NCBI GenBank assembly: GCA_944470555.2 | Contig: OX104130.1 | Location: 68,577,160-68,641,159 of the forward strand | Direction: 5' to 3' | DNA: 64,000 nt | Source: Heterobilharzia americana | Lineage: Eukaryota; Platyhelminthes; Trematoda; Strigeidida; Schistosomatidae | Shown here: one piece after another, positions 48,301 to 56,869 of the stretch | How the letters are laid out: each line of letters starts with the position of its first letter | Numbering within the stretch: the first letter of the stretch is position 1 | Position numbers and translations under genes: made by a program | The notes under the pieces: generated by a model | Database searches by the model: none | The model's input: only the letters and a program-made list of their open reading frames with translations | What the model was told of the DNA's origin: nothing

Positions 48301-51300
48301 CCAAGAGGCCCAAATCTTAAGATCTCCCTGTAAAGATGATGCAGTTTCTTGCTTACAGTACTTAAAACTTCCACTCATATAGCACGAGTACTAATGAACT
48401 TTAGGCTGATGGCTCAGTAATATCTACAGAATAGTGAGTTCCTCGTAAAAGAACTGTTTGACAGCCAAATAACTGGTGACGTATGTCAAGAAATCCTGTT
48501 ATGAGTCTATAATCTCCTGTAAAGGTCAAGTCTGTTTGCTTTGTTGATTAGATCTCAACACTAGTCAGCTCTCAAGAAAAATATGACATAAACCCTTTAA
48601 AAATAAGAACTGAAGTCTACGGAACAGTTTCAGATACCTCCAACCAAAACACATAATGAACCTCACATTCAAAGGCCATATTGCTGCAGACATTCTTCGT
48701 CAACGTTTCTCAAATTCCTTAATGTGAATATTCTATTCTGCTAGTGTCTGGGTTGTGTTCTTATGTCAATGGCTGATTTGTCAGTACTTAAAAGACAAGT
48801 TGGCGCACTGAGCCTCATCAGTTTGTATTTGCAAGTCCACTTGCTCCTGTGGAGATGAATACATCGACCGCGCTATGAACTCATTTGAAAAACATTCTGG
48901 TGAACATTACCCAACATGGTTGCTCAGTTGCGAGAACAAAAAATCTCCAGCTCCATCGTTTAACATCTAGCTTCTCTGCAAACCCTTTTCAAAGTTCTCT
49001 AAGAAGTTAGACCAAACCTACCAAAAAGAAGTAAGGATTAAACACTTATGTACAGTTGAGGCTTTGGAAATCCACAGCTTCGAACCTCAAATGTTTATTC
49101 AACAGAAACATATACAAACACTCTTTAACGTGGCTGTTTTCAGGCAAGTTGATTCATGAGGTTGTGAACCTTCATCGACAGAGGTGGCTTGAACACGAAC
49201 TGCATATCCCGAGTCACCGCCTGCCTCGACAGGCTATACTAAGGGAAGTTGGATTGGGTTGGAAGGGACTTCACAGTAACCAGACCAAGAAGTGGAAAAG
49301 ATGCGTGAAATCCTTTAATAATGGTGTGCACAGTGTTGGGAGATGTAGACTACCTGGTTGTGGTTTCCCATAGGATGGAAATTAGTGGCTAACGACTTAT
49401 GATGACATGGTTGAAAATCAGTTACGATATCGCATATGTATTCTTTCTTCGATGTCTTCTAAAGCTTAAATGTTTCCACTAGGCTTTATTTCTAAATTGT
49501 TTATTCTCTCAAACAAATTTGTCAGCTTTATTTTACTCGTTTTCTAACCACCAGTTCTTTGTATACTCGCGTTAGTTGTGGAAACGTAAACTTATGCAAC
49601 GTTCCACGTTGATTCTTTCTGCTGTGTGTCTGCGCTGCATGGATGTATCCCTTTGATATCATCACTTTGTGTGGACGAAATATCTACTTCAGTTTGCTTC
49701 GGTTTGTTAGCCAATTATTTTCCTAAAATTTCCACCAAAACCAAGAAAACTCAATTGTCACTTTACCTTTGTTTTCCTCGATTTCTAAAGTGAAACAACA
49801 AAAAATGAGGTAGTACAAACTAGTCGTTTCTCAACCTAAATTGTTACAAACAAAGTAACATTCATGTATCTTATTAGTAATACTATCTAAGTCAGTATTA
49901 CTAAGAGCATTACTATTATTACTCAATGTGTCATCTATTATTTTACAAATGTATCAAAAACATTGAAAAATATTCTGAAAAATGTTGCTTTACACAACAT
50001 TTGTCAAGTCCCCAACGTTATTTGGCTAATGGTATTTCATTATCGAGGCTACGACTCGTTACTGTCAACCTTATTCAAATAATCAATGTTAACAAGTAAG
50101 CACTAAGCATCAACACAAGAATTTCTCACTAAATATTTCTCTCTTTTGATACTAATTAAATGAAGGCAAAAAATCATATCTACTTATACACAGGCATATT
50201 CATATATATATGTTTGAAGTAGTATTTATCACGTACTGACACCATTAGGAGAATCAGTGAAAATCTGGGAGCATTAGAGAGCTGTTTCTTCCTCAGCAGT
50301 GAGCGTCCACGACTCTGCCAAGAATGGAACTCATGACCACCAGGTTTCATGGGTAACGCGTTCACCGCTCAGCCACTGGGTTAAAGTCCAGTGATCCATG
50401 TGTATGAATATGTGCAATCTATGCATTAAAACAGTCAAACTGTACAGTCACAATTACAACAAAATATATGCCTGTCGACCGCTAATGGGTTAATGCAGGG
50501 TCATCAGAAGTTGTCAATAAAATCGCAAGGTGAATATGTCTAGCAGGTCAACACTAATAATCAAAAAAACTATTTATAAGATTACAATAAATAGTATGTC
50601 GTATAGAGATTATGACCGAGGAAAAACTAGAAACTGAACGTATCTCTCTAAAACTCAGAGGTCAGGCTGGAAAAGATGAATTGACAAAGCTTCTGGTGTG
50701 TTAACATGGTGAATTTTCACTCCCTTCGAATTTGTAAACGACTTCGAAGGGAGGTTCTGATGGAACAGAAAGATCACAGTCTACCAGATGCTCAAATAAT
50801 CGAGCTGTTTATCGCTGCACACTCCCTTTTGGACATCAAAGATAGTGTCCAGATGTGCGCTTTGTGCGACATGTGTAATCAGCTACACAACAGCAAGCCA
50901 GCCAGCCTGTTCAGGTAGTAGTTTTAAGTCCAGAGCATTCTTTAGTTTCTCCGGGATTATGCGGCATAATATTTTGCTTGCTTGGGGTGGACAGCAGCAT
51001 GATTCCTCGTTAGTTCTTGCAAAGTCTTATGTGTCCGTTCTTTTGGATTTTGACAAGGTAACCCTCCTTCGAATCAATGGGCAGGTACCTTTCCTTTCTT
51101 CCTTCCAAGCGTTCTGCAGTGGTTGTATGAGCATGTCCGCTGTGGTCTCTGCATCTGCTCTTACAGAAAAAGTAGCGAGTTGAAGAGTTAAGATTTTTAC
51201 AGATTATGGAGTATTTTGTTTTTCGCCTTGTTTGTTATACTAAGAAAAGACAGTGTCAATTGACTCGCAATGTGCCAACGAAAATTGATGCTTATAGGCT

Positions 51301-54169
51301 TAACTAATCTTAATGAATTCATATTTACTCGTTTAAATGTCTGCTAAACACTAAAAATTGTATTCACAGTTACACATTTCAGTGAATCGTTTTCCTTTTT
51401 TTGAAGAGAAAACTGCAGATAAACTTACTGGATATGATATATCGAAATAGTGACTCTTCTAGTGGTATTCGACTATCAGCCAATGAATTTCAAATAAGCA
51501 ATAATATGAAGCAGTTATCACCACTGAATAATATCAGTTGGCGAACCACAGAAAACCTCGGAGTACTGGACAGCTGTTTCATCCTAATGTGCTCAAATGA
51601 CGTCACGCGGAATCAAACCAAGGGCTGTTTAGTCTGATGGCAAGCATGTTAGCATTCAGTCACTAGGCTAGAATTCAGAGGTTCATTCTCGTCTACTTTC
51701 CCCACCTTTCAAAAGCTTGTACTCCACAGCACGATCTCCCACAGAGTAGTAAGTACAGTCTACTTAAATGTACAAAGCTAGGCTAAAACAGTTTCTAATG
51801 CTCACAAGTTTCTTATGACTTCCCTACTAATGTCAGCTCATAATGAGAACCGTCTTGATAATAATCCAGCACCAGAAATCACCCATTAATATTATATCAG
51901 AATAAATTTAACACATTTATCAACTAAATTTAACTAAAGGAACAACGATAAACAATAAAAGAATCCTGTTCATCAATTAACACTCGTTTTGCAGGAGATA
52001 TATTTTGCGGTTAAGCACCCGATTGGCGTTTCAAACAGTCGGTAAATAGTTAAAACTAACTGCCACTATGAACACCATTACTGTTGTAAGTTTGCCTTTA
52101 ATCTCACTGAAAACCCTTAACAAACAGATAATAGGTCGAACTAAAGGATTAATGTATTTTCAAAACAAAAATAGCTAGACAGCAATTAGTTTTTCTGTCT
52201 CATAGTAATCTCTGCGAACTCTGGGAACTAGTATCAGGTGGAATACTGAGAGTTTCTGTGATGCAGGTGCATCAGGTTGATGAGACTCTTACATACTGAA
52301 ACACACCCTTTAGATTACCCTGCTAGTTACCAGCAAAAATCAATCTGGAAAGTCCAAAAATCGTTAAAAATCAGCTGGTATTGGAGACAAGCCTTATCAA
52401 AGCATAGTTTTCCTACACTTCTTAATTTTTCTCCAATGGGAAGCGAGACTGTTTTTACTTAGTTCAAGAGGCAGTGAACAAATATCGATTGGTATGACTG
52501 AAATTTGTTTTACAAAGGACAAGTCAACCTTAACTTTGAAGTAGGATAACATTTGAACCAGGAGTAAGGCGGAGATAGGATTCGAATAACTAGACTAACT
52601 TTTAGCTGGTAGGAGTGAATCAGTGCGATGCTGTTTTTGCAATCATGAGGAAATTAGTGTTCCCTAAAATAATACGTAACTGGTAAAAAATCAGTTCAGT
52701 GTGCATACAAGTGGAAAGTTCTTGTAATAACCTACTAGAACTCACTGATAAGGAGTTGTATTTAGTAAAAGGATCAGTCATTTGACTCCTGAAGTTTGCA
52801 TCCAGTGACTAATCAATGTATGGAATCCAGTCCAACAAGTGGTTAATCGCTGCGCGAATAGCTGAGAAGTAAAGTTGCTGGCTGCAGTAATGTATGATGT
52901 GGGTTCAAATACCCTCACTGGTTCCTCCTAGATTGAAGATGCGCCTTGCTTAAGAGTGGCAACAAGTCAGAAAACTAGGTCAAGCAGGGCTTCCTGCTGA
53001 CTACCTCCAACTAAGAGATGACTTTAAAAGCCGCCCTAGCAACTGATGAGATAGTCAATTACATCCATTCATTTTATGGAAAAGTACTTTCCCAGTCGAA
53101 ATACTGAAGCTTGATTGGTCACTTCTTCAGTTGTTAGAGTGGACTTTAAAGGTACTTCAACTAACTAACGTGGATCATATTGCAGCATATATGGCAAGCT
53201 TAATTGGAAGATGATGCATGGAACTCGGTCACCACTGAGGACTACATAGCATGAAATTAGTTGCTCTCCAGTAACCAGTCATCATTTCACGACGAAAGTC
53301 ATCGAGGAAATTGCAGAGTAGCAATAATACCAAACTATTCCCAGATACATGGCAAGTGTCACTGTTGATTAAATCAACGAAGGAAAAGCAATAGAAATAT
53401 AAATCTATGTCACAGAGTTGTGTAATTATCTTCATATGTCATTATGAGCAATTAACTGTGCTCAAAATATCATCAGTTAAGAGCTGCTAGAGCCACTTGA
53501 GCTATATTTAGATAAAATTCTGGTTTACTCTCTCTCTTTTCTGCTAAGCTGACTTAACTCTGCAGCTGACCACACCTAAAAATCCAAAATCATCTCTGCA
53601 TGTAATACCAGATGAATCATGAAACCAATGCCCAACACCAAACGCTAGTTAACGAAACGTCTGTGACCAGCTTTTCAAATTACTTAAAGCATCATCAACA
53701 AAGACCCGAGATTACATAAAATTACCAGCTAAATTGAGCTTGCAAGCAGTCAATTTCATTCAATAGTTCTGAAATGACGCCAGCCATCAATGTTCGCATT
53801 TATTTGTATTTACTTCTCGGAATACATGATGAACTGGGCAAAACAAATCTAACATACAAACACCGGAAAAGGAATGATAACGAGTTGGATACTATGACGA
53901 AAAAAATCTGCTAACTTACTACGGACCAGCGTAACTTTTTTGGGATAGAACTGGAAGGAAATGAATAAAGGCTTTACGAAACTCAACTTGATCCGTAATA
54001 ATTTTCATAATAATCTGTAAAGAACGAAGTGAGATTTTATGCTCTGAACAACTGGGGCTAGATGGTAATTGATCAATTGAAAATTCTAATAAATTGAAGT
54101 TACTGTTTAATTCAATATAATTTGCTTTCATGTTTGTTGCCGAACTTGTGGATTTGACATTATCTCCAC
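27185..54169 (-). CDS. Divergent heterotrimeric G-protein alpha subunit, 5 exons, 5' end not found
   Basis: Exons (minus strand, 5' to 3'): 54169-53920, 47067-46939, 40253-40124, 33397-33211, 27372-27185. They join in phase (introns of phase 2, 2, 0, 1) into about 293 uninterrupted residues ending in TAA. Seen in order: end of the helical domain running into YFIKCVDRI (family: YFLDxxDRI); YVPTLQDLL before switch I; NLGEQ where the family has DVGGQ; FHYFESVNMIIFFISL (family: [16 protein letters not shown]); TFKLFEDIV; FLNKID (G4); FHVTCALD (G5); helix alpha-5 ending HMIF. G-alpha proteins bind GTP/GDP at the plasma membrane and couple receptors to effectors. G4 and G5 are intact, but switch I and II catalytic and magnesium residues are changed, so normal GTPase cycling is doubtful (inference). 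Usual length is about 350-380 residues, so an N-terminal P-loop exon is missing from view; alternatively translation starts at the Met at 54131-54129 (281 residues). All four introns hold decayed transposons while the exons stay open. A possible AATAAA lies at 26950-26945. Closest class uncertain; the segment before NKID looks most like G-alpha-12/13. Confidence 0.88.
28290..28575. repeat. MITE-like palindromic repeats, two side by side
   Basis: Two units of about 140 bp. Ends read AGAGTGACCTTAAAGGCTAC and GTAGCCTTTAAGGCTACTCC; the inner part has CAATTACCTTTC..CCGAAATTCTGAAAGCTGAT and CGGTTGTTTCAGCA. Each unit is largely self-complementary; no coding capacity. Related copies at 29.6, 35.0 and 53.0 kb. 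Confidence 0.6.
29555..29705. repeat. MITE-like palindromic repeat
   Basis: Unit with ACTTTAAGAGTCTAAGTATA, ATCCTTGCAGCCAAAACAAA, TTCAGTAATAGTTGGTTCGA and GACCTCTAAGGTTATCCCAG; diverged member of the family at 28.3 kb. Confidence 0.45.
30475..30495. repeat. (CA)n microsatellite
   Basis: About ten CA units following a CTCTCTCTTTCTGT tract; a shorter CA run is at 30446-30456. Confidence 0.85.
31500..32340 (+). mobile_element. Second non-LTR family, RT C-terminal fragment
   Basis: KCKMMLQDLSATSNLGLMIE, VEYVDSFTCLGDCISLNELV, TEEVSAWIQKTHLSFAKVHR; then, with frameshifts, DQDVVPVAEVSYC and ARMHSLPDIC, ending in a C/T-rich 3' UTR. Same family as 49145 and 60840. In an intron of the G-alpha-like gene. 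Confidence 0.72.
33211..33397 (-). CDS. G-alpha-like gene, exon with NKxD (G4) motif and acidic insert
   Basis: 187 nt exon with acceptor AATAATTTCAG and donor CCAG/GTAAGT; starts in phase 0, ends in phase 1. Encodes SAHQTFKLFEDIVNSSDL then DIIVFLNKIDIL. This matches the family's ESLxLFxxIxNNxxFxxxSIILFLNKxDL; the NKID box sets guanine specificity. After it, where the family has xYFPEF and similar, there is an Asn/Asp/Ser-rich low-complexity stretch of about 24 residues. Confidence 0.92.
33581..33760 (-). mobile_element. Sm-alpha-like SINE with decayed hammerhead
   Basis: Minus strand: GCACAAGAGGTAGTTCTCGT head, then the ribozyme region with CTGACTA (from CTGANGA), CCTAAATAGGAT, GAGA for GAAA, TGCGCGTCCTAGATCTC. 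Two core changes predict inactivity. Confidence 0.72.
33780..33930. repeat. Stem-loop inverted repeat
   Basis: TTGTAATTCCCAGCTTCTAT..AGGCTGAATTACTCGACCT (33787-33825) pairs with AGGTCGAGCGGTTCGACCC..AACCGGAAGTTACAG (33883-33925). A related single arm is at 15606-15645 (CTTGTAATTCCCTGTTTTTA). Lies between two Sm-alpha-like SINEs. Confidence 0.55.
33985..34130 (+). mobile_element. Sm-alpha-like SINE, decayed
   Basis: TAGCCTATCGGATAAAAC (head remnant), GAGGTTCGTATCTCAG (B-box region), GTAGGAACAATATCACTCA as in the copy at 17.4 kb, then CCCCAAAGAGGACGAGCCA and CGCGTCCTAGACTC, a broken hammerhead. Confidence 0.65.
35025..35175. repeat. MITE-like palindromic repeat
   Basis: GACTCTAAAGATCACTCTAG, CAACCACTGAGATATACAAC, TTTTGGCTGGAAAACTAG, TATTTCAGTAGTTCCAGCAG; same family as 28.3 and 53.0 kb. 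Confidence 0.5.
35760..36010 (+). mobile_element. Penelope-like element, 5' part of RT (split copy)
   Basis: Encodes NIINDIRDVKLCGKRMLSLDIKW, then VFTHVSVTGTVCFLWDYIEI (family LFTNVPLTETVxFLCDYI). The frame then breaks and an RTE element begins at about 36245. The continuation of the same protein appears at 38577. Confidence 0.65.
36245..38205 (+). mobile_element. RTE-type non-LTR retrotransposon, internally deleted copy
   Basis: The start carries AP-endonuclease remnants (AAQIAKGVKSYCIEVLGI, RKVTIIQCYA). An abrupt jump near 36935 leads to RT: LYINFIDFEKAFDSVNREV, VRQGCRLPS, DLDFVHDDQLCPMSHK (family FADDLCLMSH, with a changed DD box). The C-terminal part has DQMARIIRIGKKEL and ends near ETCY*SRMFH, the tail seen in the minus-strand copies at 4.3, 21.8 and 58.7 kb. 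The 3' end is A-rich (AAAAAAATAATGATAAAAA). Stops throughout. Confidence 0.75.
38285..38575. mobile_element. Third SINE-like family, two copies in inverted arrangement
   Basis: Left arm (minus orientation) 38290-38395: GGTTGGTATTCATCATGGAA, GCTGGGAGCATTGGACAGTG, GTTTCGTTCTAGTTTAGGAC. Right arm (plus) 38470-38573: TACTGCTAAGGAGTCG, AAAACAGCTATTCAGTGC, ACATGATGAATACCAACCTG. Between them is a tRNA-like stretch. On the minus strand the left arm keeps GAAAC and CTAAGGA (one change from CTGAGGA). Sits inside the split Penelope element, next to the RTE. Confidence 0.65.
38577..39620 (+). mobile_element. Penelope-like element, 3' part of RT and GIY-YIG endonuclease (split copy)
   Basis: Resumes at NEFYRQR, then IDSPLSPILSDCFLTSLENS and LDKRYMDGNFIISEDNSNLE (family YKRYMDDxFIISED, second catalytic Asp now Gly). 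Further on: RRWLHRSHKGVLCKRICKH-like endonuclease remnants, ITEHLVNCGHSN, and RIRYLNIAESLAIRRIKPDL to the stop. Together with 35760-36010 it forms one element interrupted by an RTE and a SINE. Confidence 0.75.
39955..40070 (+). mobile_element. Third SINE-like family, ribozyme half, strong stem I
   Basis: GAACACTG (39957-39964) pairs over 8 bp with CAGTGTTC further on (stem I). Core: CTGAGAA (one change), stem II CCCATACTAGG, GAAG for GAAA. Then CCCAGATTTTG and CATGATTAATGCTACCTTA. Predicted inactive by core changes. Confidence 0.65.
40124..40253 (-). CDS. G-alpha-like gene, exon with switch II (NLGEQ)
   Basis: 130 nt exon, acceptor CAACCTGTTAG, donor AAA/GTGAGT. One base then 43 codons, ending in phase 0. 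Reads TINLGEQSEHLNKRF, then HYFESVNMIIFFISLEDVY. It aligns with the family block [32 protein letters not shown]. Asp of DxxG is Asn, the second Gly is Glu, and the catalytic Gln is kept. The following beta-4 strand (MIIFFISL) is well preserved. Confidence 0.87.
44210..44390 (-). mobile_element. Sm-alpha-like SINE, decayed
   Basis: Minus strand: CAAAGAGTGGATATCGTGGC head, then the ribozyme region with ACCAAATGTGATGAAACGTA and CGTCGTGGACTCCACTGC. GAAA and the stem III/C17 side survive; CTGANGA is lost. Confidence 0.65.
45065..45240 (+). mobile_element. Second-family SINE copy
   Basis: CAGCTCAGTGGTAAAATCTC, B-box-like GCGTTCGTATCTC, CCTCGAGGTTAGAGATACAC, then CTGGCGG, GCTAACAAGCACGAAG and CCTAGGTCAAGTAGGGC. 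Hammerhead core mutated at several positions. Confidence 0.65.
46185..46330 (-). mobile_element. Second-family SINE copy, inverted
   Basis: Minus strand: ATCATCTAGTATT...GAGGTGATATC head remnants, GGTTACGAATACGCCTTACT, then GCTAACAAATACGAAACCTA and AGCAGGGCAGGG. Keeps GAAACCTA; CTGANGA reads CTGTCGA. Confidence 0.6.
46939..47067 (-). CDS. G-alpha-like gene, exon with linker and switch I
   Basis: 129 nt exon, acceptor CACTTTACAG, donor AAG/GTGAGT. Encodes FIKCVDRIIQDDYVPTLQDL followed by the switch I region LIMKQSSKAV and on to SMNL. In G-alpha families the corresponding stretch is DRI...YxPTxQDxLRxRVxTxGI. The invariant switch I Arg aligns with Lys, the magnesium-binding Thr with Ser, and the following Gly with Ala. 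Ends in phase 2; the split codon AG/A gives Arg. Confidence 0.88.
48240..49145 (+). mobile_element. Penelope-like element remnant
   Basis: YLQNSEFLVKELFDSQ (RT N-terminal block), NLTFKGHIAADILRQRFSNS (linker), VCICKSTCSCGDEYIDRAM (family CIYxFTCSCGDxYIGRTxR), EHYPTWLLS, and TVEALEIHSFEPQMFIQQKH at the C-terminus. It runs directly into the non-LTR tail at 49145. Confidence 0.68.
49145..49600 (+). mobile_element. Second non-LTR family, C-terminal end
   Basis: LIHEVVNLHRQRWLEHELHI, PSHRLPRQAILREVGLGWKG, GVHSVGRCRLPGCG: the end of the ORF in this family. A 3' UTR like that at 32270 follows (CTTTATTTCTAAATTGTTTATTCTCTC). Fused upstream to a Penelope remnant. Confidence 0.7.
50205..50395 (-). mobile_element. 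Third SINE-like family copy with stem II deleted
   Basis: Minus strand: GGCTGAGCGGTGAACGCG (tRNA-like head), CATGAGTTCCATTC, then CACTGCTGAGGAAGAAACAG and CTCTCTAATGCTCCCAG. CTGAGGA runs straight into AGAAAC; the whole stem II hairpin present in sister copies is gone. Confidence 0.68.
50880..51175 (-). mobile_element. RTE-type element, internal RT fragment
   Basis: About 290 bp aligning base by base with 60000-60250 (shared TGCGGC.TAATATTTTGCTTGC, GGTGGACAG). Covers the RT N-terminal part on the minus strand. Truncated at both ends. Confidence 0.65.
51520..51680 (-). mobile_element. Third SINE-like family copy, decayed
   Basis: Minus strand: CTAGTGACTGAATGCTAACA head, then TTAGGATGAAACAGCTGTCC, AGTACTCCGAGGTTTTCTG. 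GAAAC, stem III CAGCTG and C17 survive; CTGANGA is lost. Confidence 0.6.
52845..53015 (+). mobile_element. Second-family SINE copy
   Basis: GCGCGAATAGCTGAGAAGTA, CTGCAGTAATGTATGATG, B-box GGTTCAAATACC, GAAGATGCGCCTTGCTTAAG, AGTGGCAACAAGTCAGAAAA and CTAGGTCAAGCAGGGC. CTGAAGA has become CTTAAGA; GAAA kept. Confidence 0.65.
53015..53165. repeat. MITE-like palindromic repeat
   Basis: GATGACTTTAAAAGCCGCCC, TAGCAACTGATGAGATAGTC, ACTTTCCCAGTCGAAATACT, TTCAGTTGTTAGAGTGGACT, TTAAAGGTACTT. Clear complementary ends (TAGCAACTGA against TCAGTTGTTA). Adjoins a second-family SINE. Confidence 0.55.
53920..54169 (-). CDS. G-alpha-like gene, exon with end of helical domain (most 5' exon found)
   Basis: 250 nt exon. 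The acceptor ends ...TTTATAAACCAG and the donor is TA/GTAAGT. Two bases, 82 codons, then two bases: it starts in phase 1 and ends in phase 2. The first half is Asn/Ser-rich and unlike known G-alpha; the second half has SLQIIMKIITDQVEFRKAF, which aligns with the family's alpha-D/E helices before the linker to switch I. The last two bases TA plus the C of the next exon make the Tyr of YFIKCVDRI, matching the family's YFLDxxDRI; this supports the slightly unusual donor. The phase-1 start implies at least one further upstream exon unless the Met at 54131 is the start. Confidence 0.78.
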
Positions 54170-54864
54170 CTGGTTTATAAAATAAGATTTTGATAAGATA
54201 AAATAAAGAGAGAACTAATAATGTATGAGGACATGAAGATGAGATATGTTTAACATAAACAACATGAACATTGACTGGTTAGTACAATATAGAGCCCAGG
54301 ACTCAAATGGCTTACTGATATTCAAAGTGAGAATACAGGTCACTTTAGTTGTATAGATAAACCCCATAGGATGTTTGCTTATAAGTGAATAACTGAGATT
54401 CAAAAATTATTCTCAACATTCGCATATAACATATAGCAGGGAAACTAAAATTCTGTGCTCGTCAGCTGCATAGTATGGTTGGATTCCCATGACAAAACAT
54501 TAAAGCAAAGTTATCCGCACATATGGCACATGTCATGTAGTCTTACCAGCTCCTTAATAACGCAGGAGTCATTACAATAATTACAGATTCATAAAAGATA
54601 GTTTTGGCCACACTCAGAATATAGGACGAGGGGGCAAGTTACCACATTTGGTTAGCAAAATGAAGCTGTTTCAGGTTTGCTTGTACCTTCTGTCACTTAG
54701 AATAACTTTCCAAGGTTATATGGTGTTCTGTCTTCAGTTATGAAGTAAGTTTTAAAGTGTTCTGGCTGATTAGAACTTCTGAAGGCATCTAGCCTGTTTC
54801 AAGTACATTGGGATAATTATTTTTCATTCTTTCTGAAGGTTTGTGGAGGTTTATTAGTTCATTT

Positions 54865-55045
54865 TAGGCTTGAATTCATCATGAACTGACATCAGCAATG
54901 CATACTCATGACCGCATCAGGGATTGAAATTAGCATCTTTAAGTTGGAGGAGCCTCATACCAGGACAAAACAGCTGTCCAGTGCTCCCAGGTTTTCAATA
55001 TTCATCCAACTGACGTCAGTCCATGATGAATTCCAGCCTCAAATT
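54865..55045. mobile_element. Third SINE-like family, inverted arms
   Basis: Left arm TTAGGCTTGAATTCATCATG (54865-54884); right arm CCATGATGAATTCCAGCCTC (55021-55040). Plus-strand ribozyme remnant 54941-54991: GGAGGAGCCTCATACCAGGA, CAAAACAGCTGTCCAGTGC. Core damaged (TTGGAGGA, AAAA). Confidence 0.6.
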
Positions 55046-56869
55046 ATTTTTTATGTCTAACTCAAGTAAAGTAAGTCACCTAAAGTTTGGCAGTCAATTT
55101 AAAGAGCTTAAATATTTTATTTCTCTTGGATAACTGTGTCTTGTGACAAATTTCCAAGACGTGAATTACCACTGTTTATATGAAGTAAGGATTAGTGAAA
55201 CGTATGGTCATTTGTGCAAACCCTAGTTCCCACCTTTATGAAATGCTTATCCGTTTGTAACAGAATCGAGTTATCTCAAACTTTCATACTGACTGGTAAC
55301 GATAACAGTAATCGAAGGGTACATTAAGCATCCCTAGTAAATAGAAGCATCGGATAAAAATAAATTCTAATTGAGCGGCACCTTACCTTATGAAAATGTT
55401 AAACTGGGTATCCAGTGAGCAAATGACTTATGAATTGCACACTGACACTTCTAACAGTTGACTAGTTTTTCAACCGCCCAACTGTGGTGATTTCAGCAGG
55501 ATTTTCCGCTGGAGACCACACAGCCAGTCACATGGTATGATCTCTGACACAAAAGTGCCGTGAACTGGCGAAATATACTACTGAACAAACTGAGTTATTA
55601 GACACCACTCAGGCTAATTCGTAGGTTTTGCTAACCAGATCATAGTGATCTAAACGCCAGACAGCCGTTTCGCAAATATGGGGCAGAGCTCATCAGCGGT
55701 ATATCCAGACTAATTTTTCACCTCTTAGGAGAGAACCTTACTAGCCTATACATCCAGAATAGGGATGATTAATTTGCAAATGATTTACAAATTTCTCTGT
55801 TCCAAAAAGTGTGAAACGGCCGTAGTCAGGACGACCTCACTCGACGGATTGATGTTTCAGAGCATCAACCAAAATAATTTTCTCAGTTTTCTTACATACT
55901 TTTATAGACATGAAAACAGTATTTGCATTTTCGCCTGATAAAACTCGTTGTTGAATTCAAAGTTCAGTTATTATGCTCTGATATTTTCACAGCCTGATAA
56001 AGCAAAGGCTATTTGAGGAGAGGATGAGTTGGACAGTCTTTGCTTTCTACACAAAGATCAAGAATATTCACGTATTCAGTGTTCGCATTTGTTTAATTAC
56101 ATTGTCAATCTACGCAAATACATCATTGTTGGTTGACAGAAGTTGTCTTAAGGACATTCTATGGTTAGGCACAATAAAGAGAAAGTGAAACGGATTTCGC
56201 ACACTGTTCATACTTTTTTTATCCTTTTCAGCAGCTCAGATATGCGAGACACGGTGAAGTATGCTATAGAAGCACCTAGGTTAGTCTTCACACAAATAAA
56301 TACCCAAGAAGGGGAAAAAGTTGAAGAAATGTAATTTTACTAGTATATTGGGGGAGAATCACGACATAATGATACCACAGATCACGTGTTTTATATCGAG
56401 AAATAATAGTGCCACTGTTGGCGGTAACAGTTTCGCCTTCGAAAAAGGTATACTACTTAGAGTATCTCTTCATTGTAATAAGAACACCACTTATTACTAG
56501 TTGGATTTACCTAAGAATTGGACTCCTGCCTAAGTAAAACACTGAACCTGGTGAACTCACTTTTGAATAGAACTTAAAAAGTTTTGACTAATTTTCACTG
56601 TTAAACCACAGTACTTACCGTGGCGACAGAACAAGGAAATATTCTACTGCTAAATACCTATTGCACTAGCATCGTGTTTTGGAAAAGAATCAAAGAGTTT
56701 CAGAATCTTATCAACTTAAGGGAACATTGCAGGTATCCAGGATAGGTGGTTTTCAGTAGAAAACTGTTACTAGCACTCAATATTAGTCAGCATCCATGGT
56801 AGGATGATCAAAATGCAGGACTATGCTATGAAACATTGTCATATTGTATAAAGGGTAAGGATCAATTCT

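Noticed and set aside
49851..49960. Possible extra minus-strand exon (AATAATAG acceptor; DDTLSNNSNALSNTDLDSI)
   Set aside because: Low-complexity and without a good donor; the exons at 53920 and 47067 already join in phase with family-like sequence (YFIKCVDRI), so nothing is needed between them.
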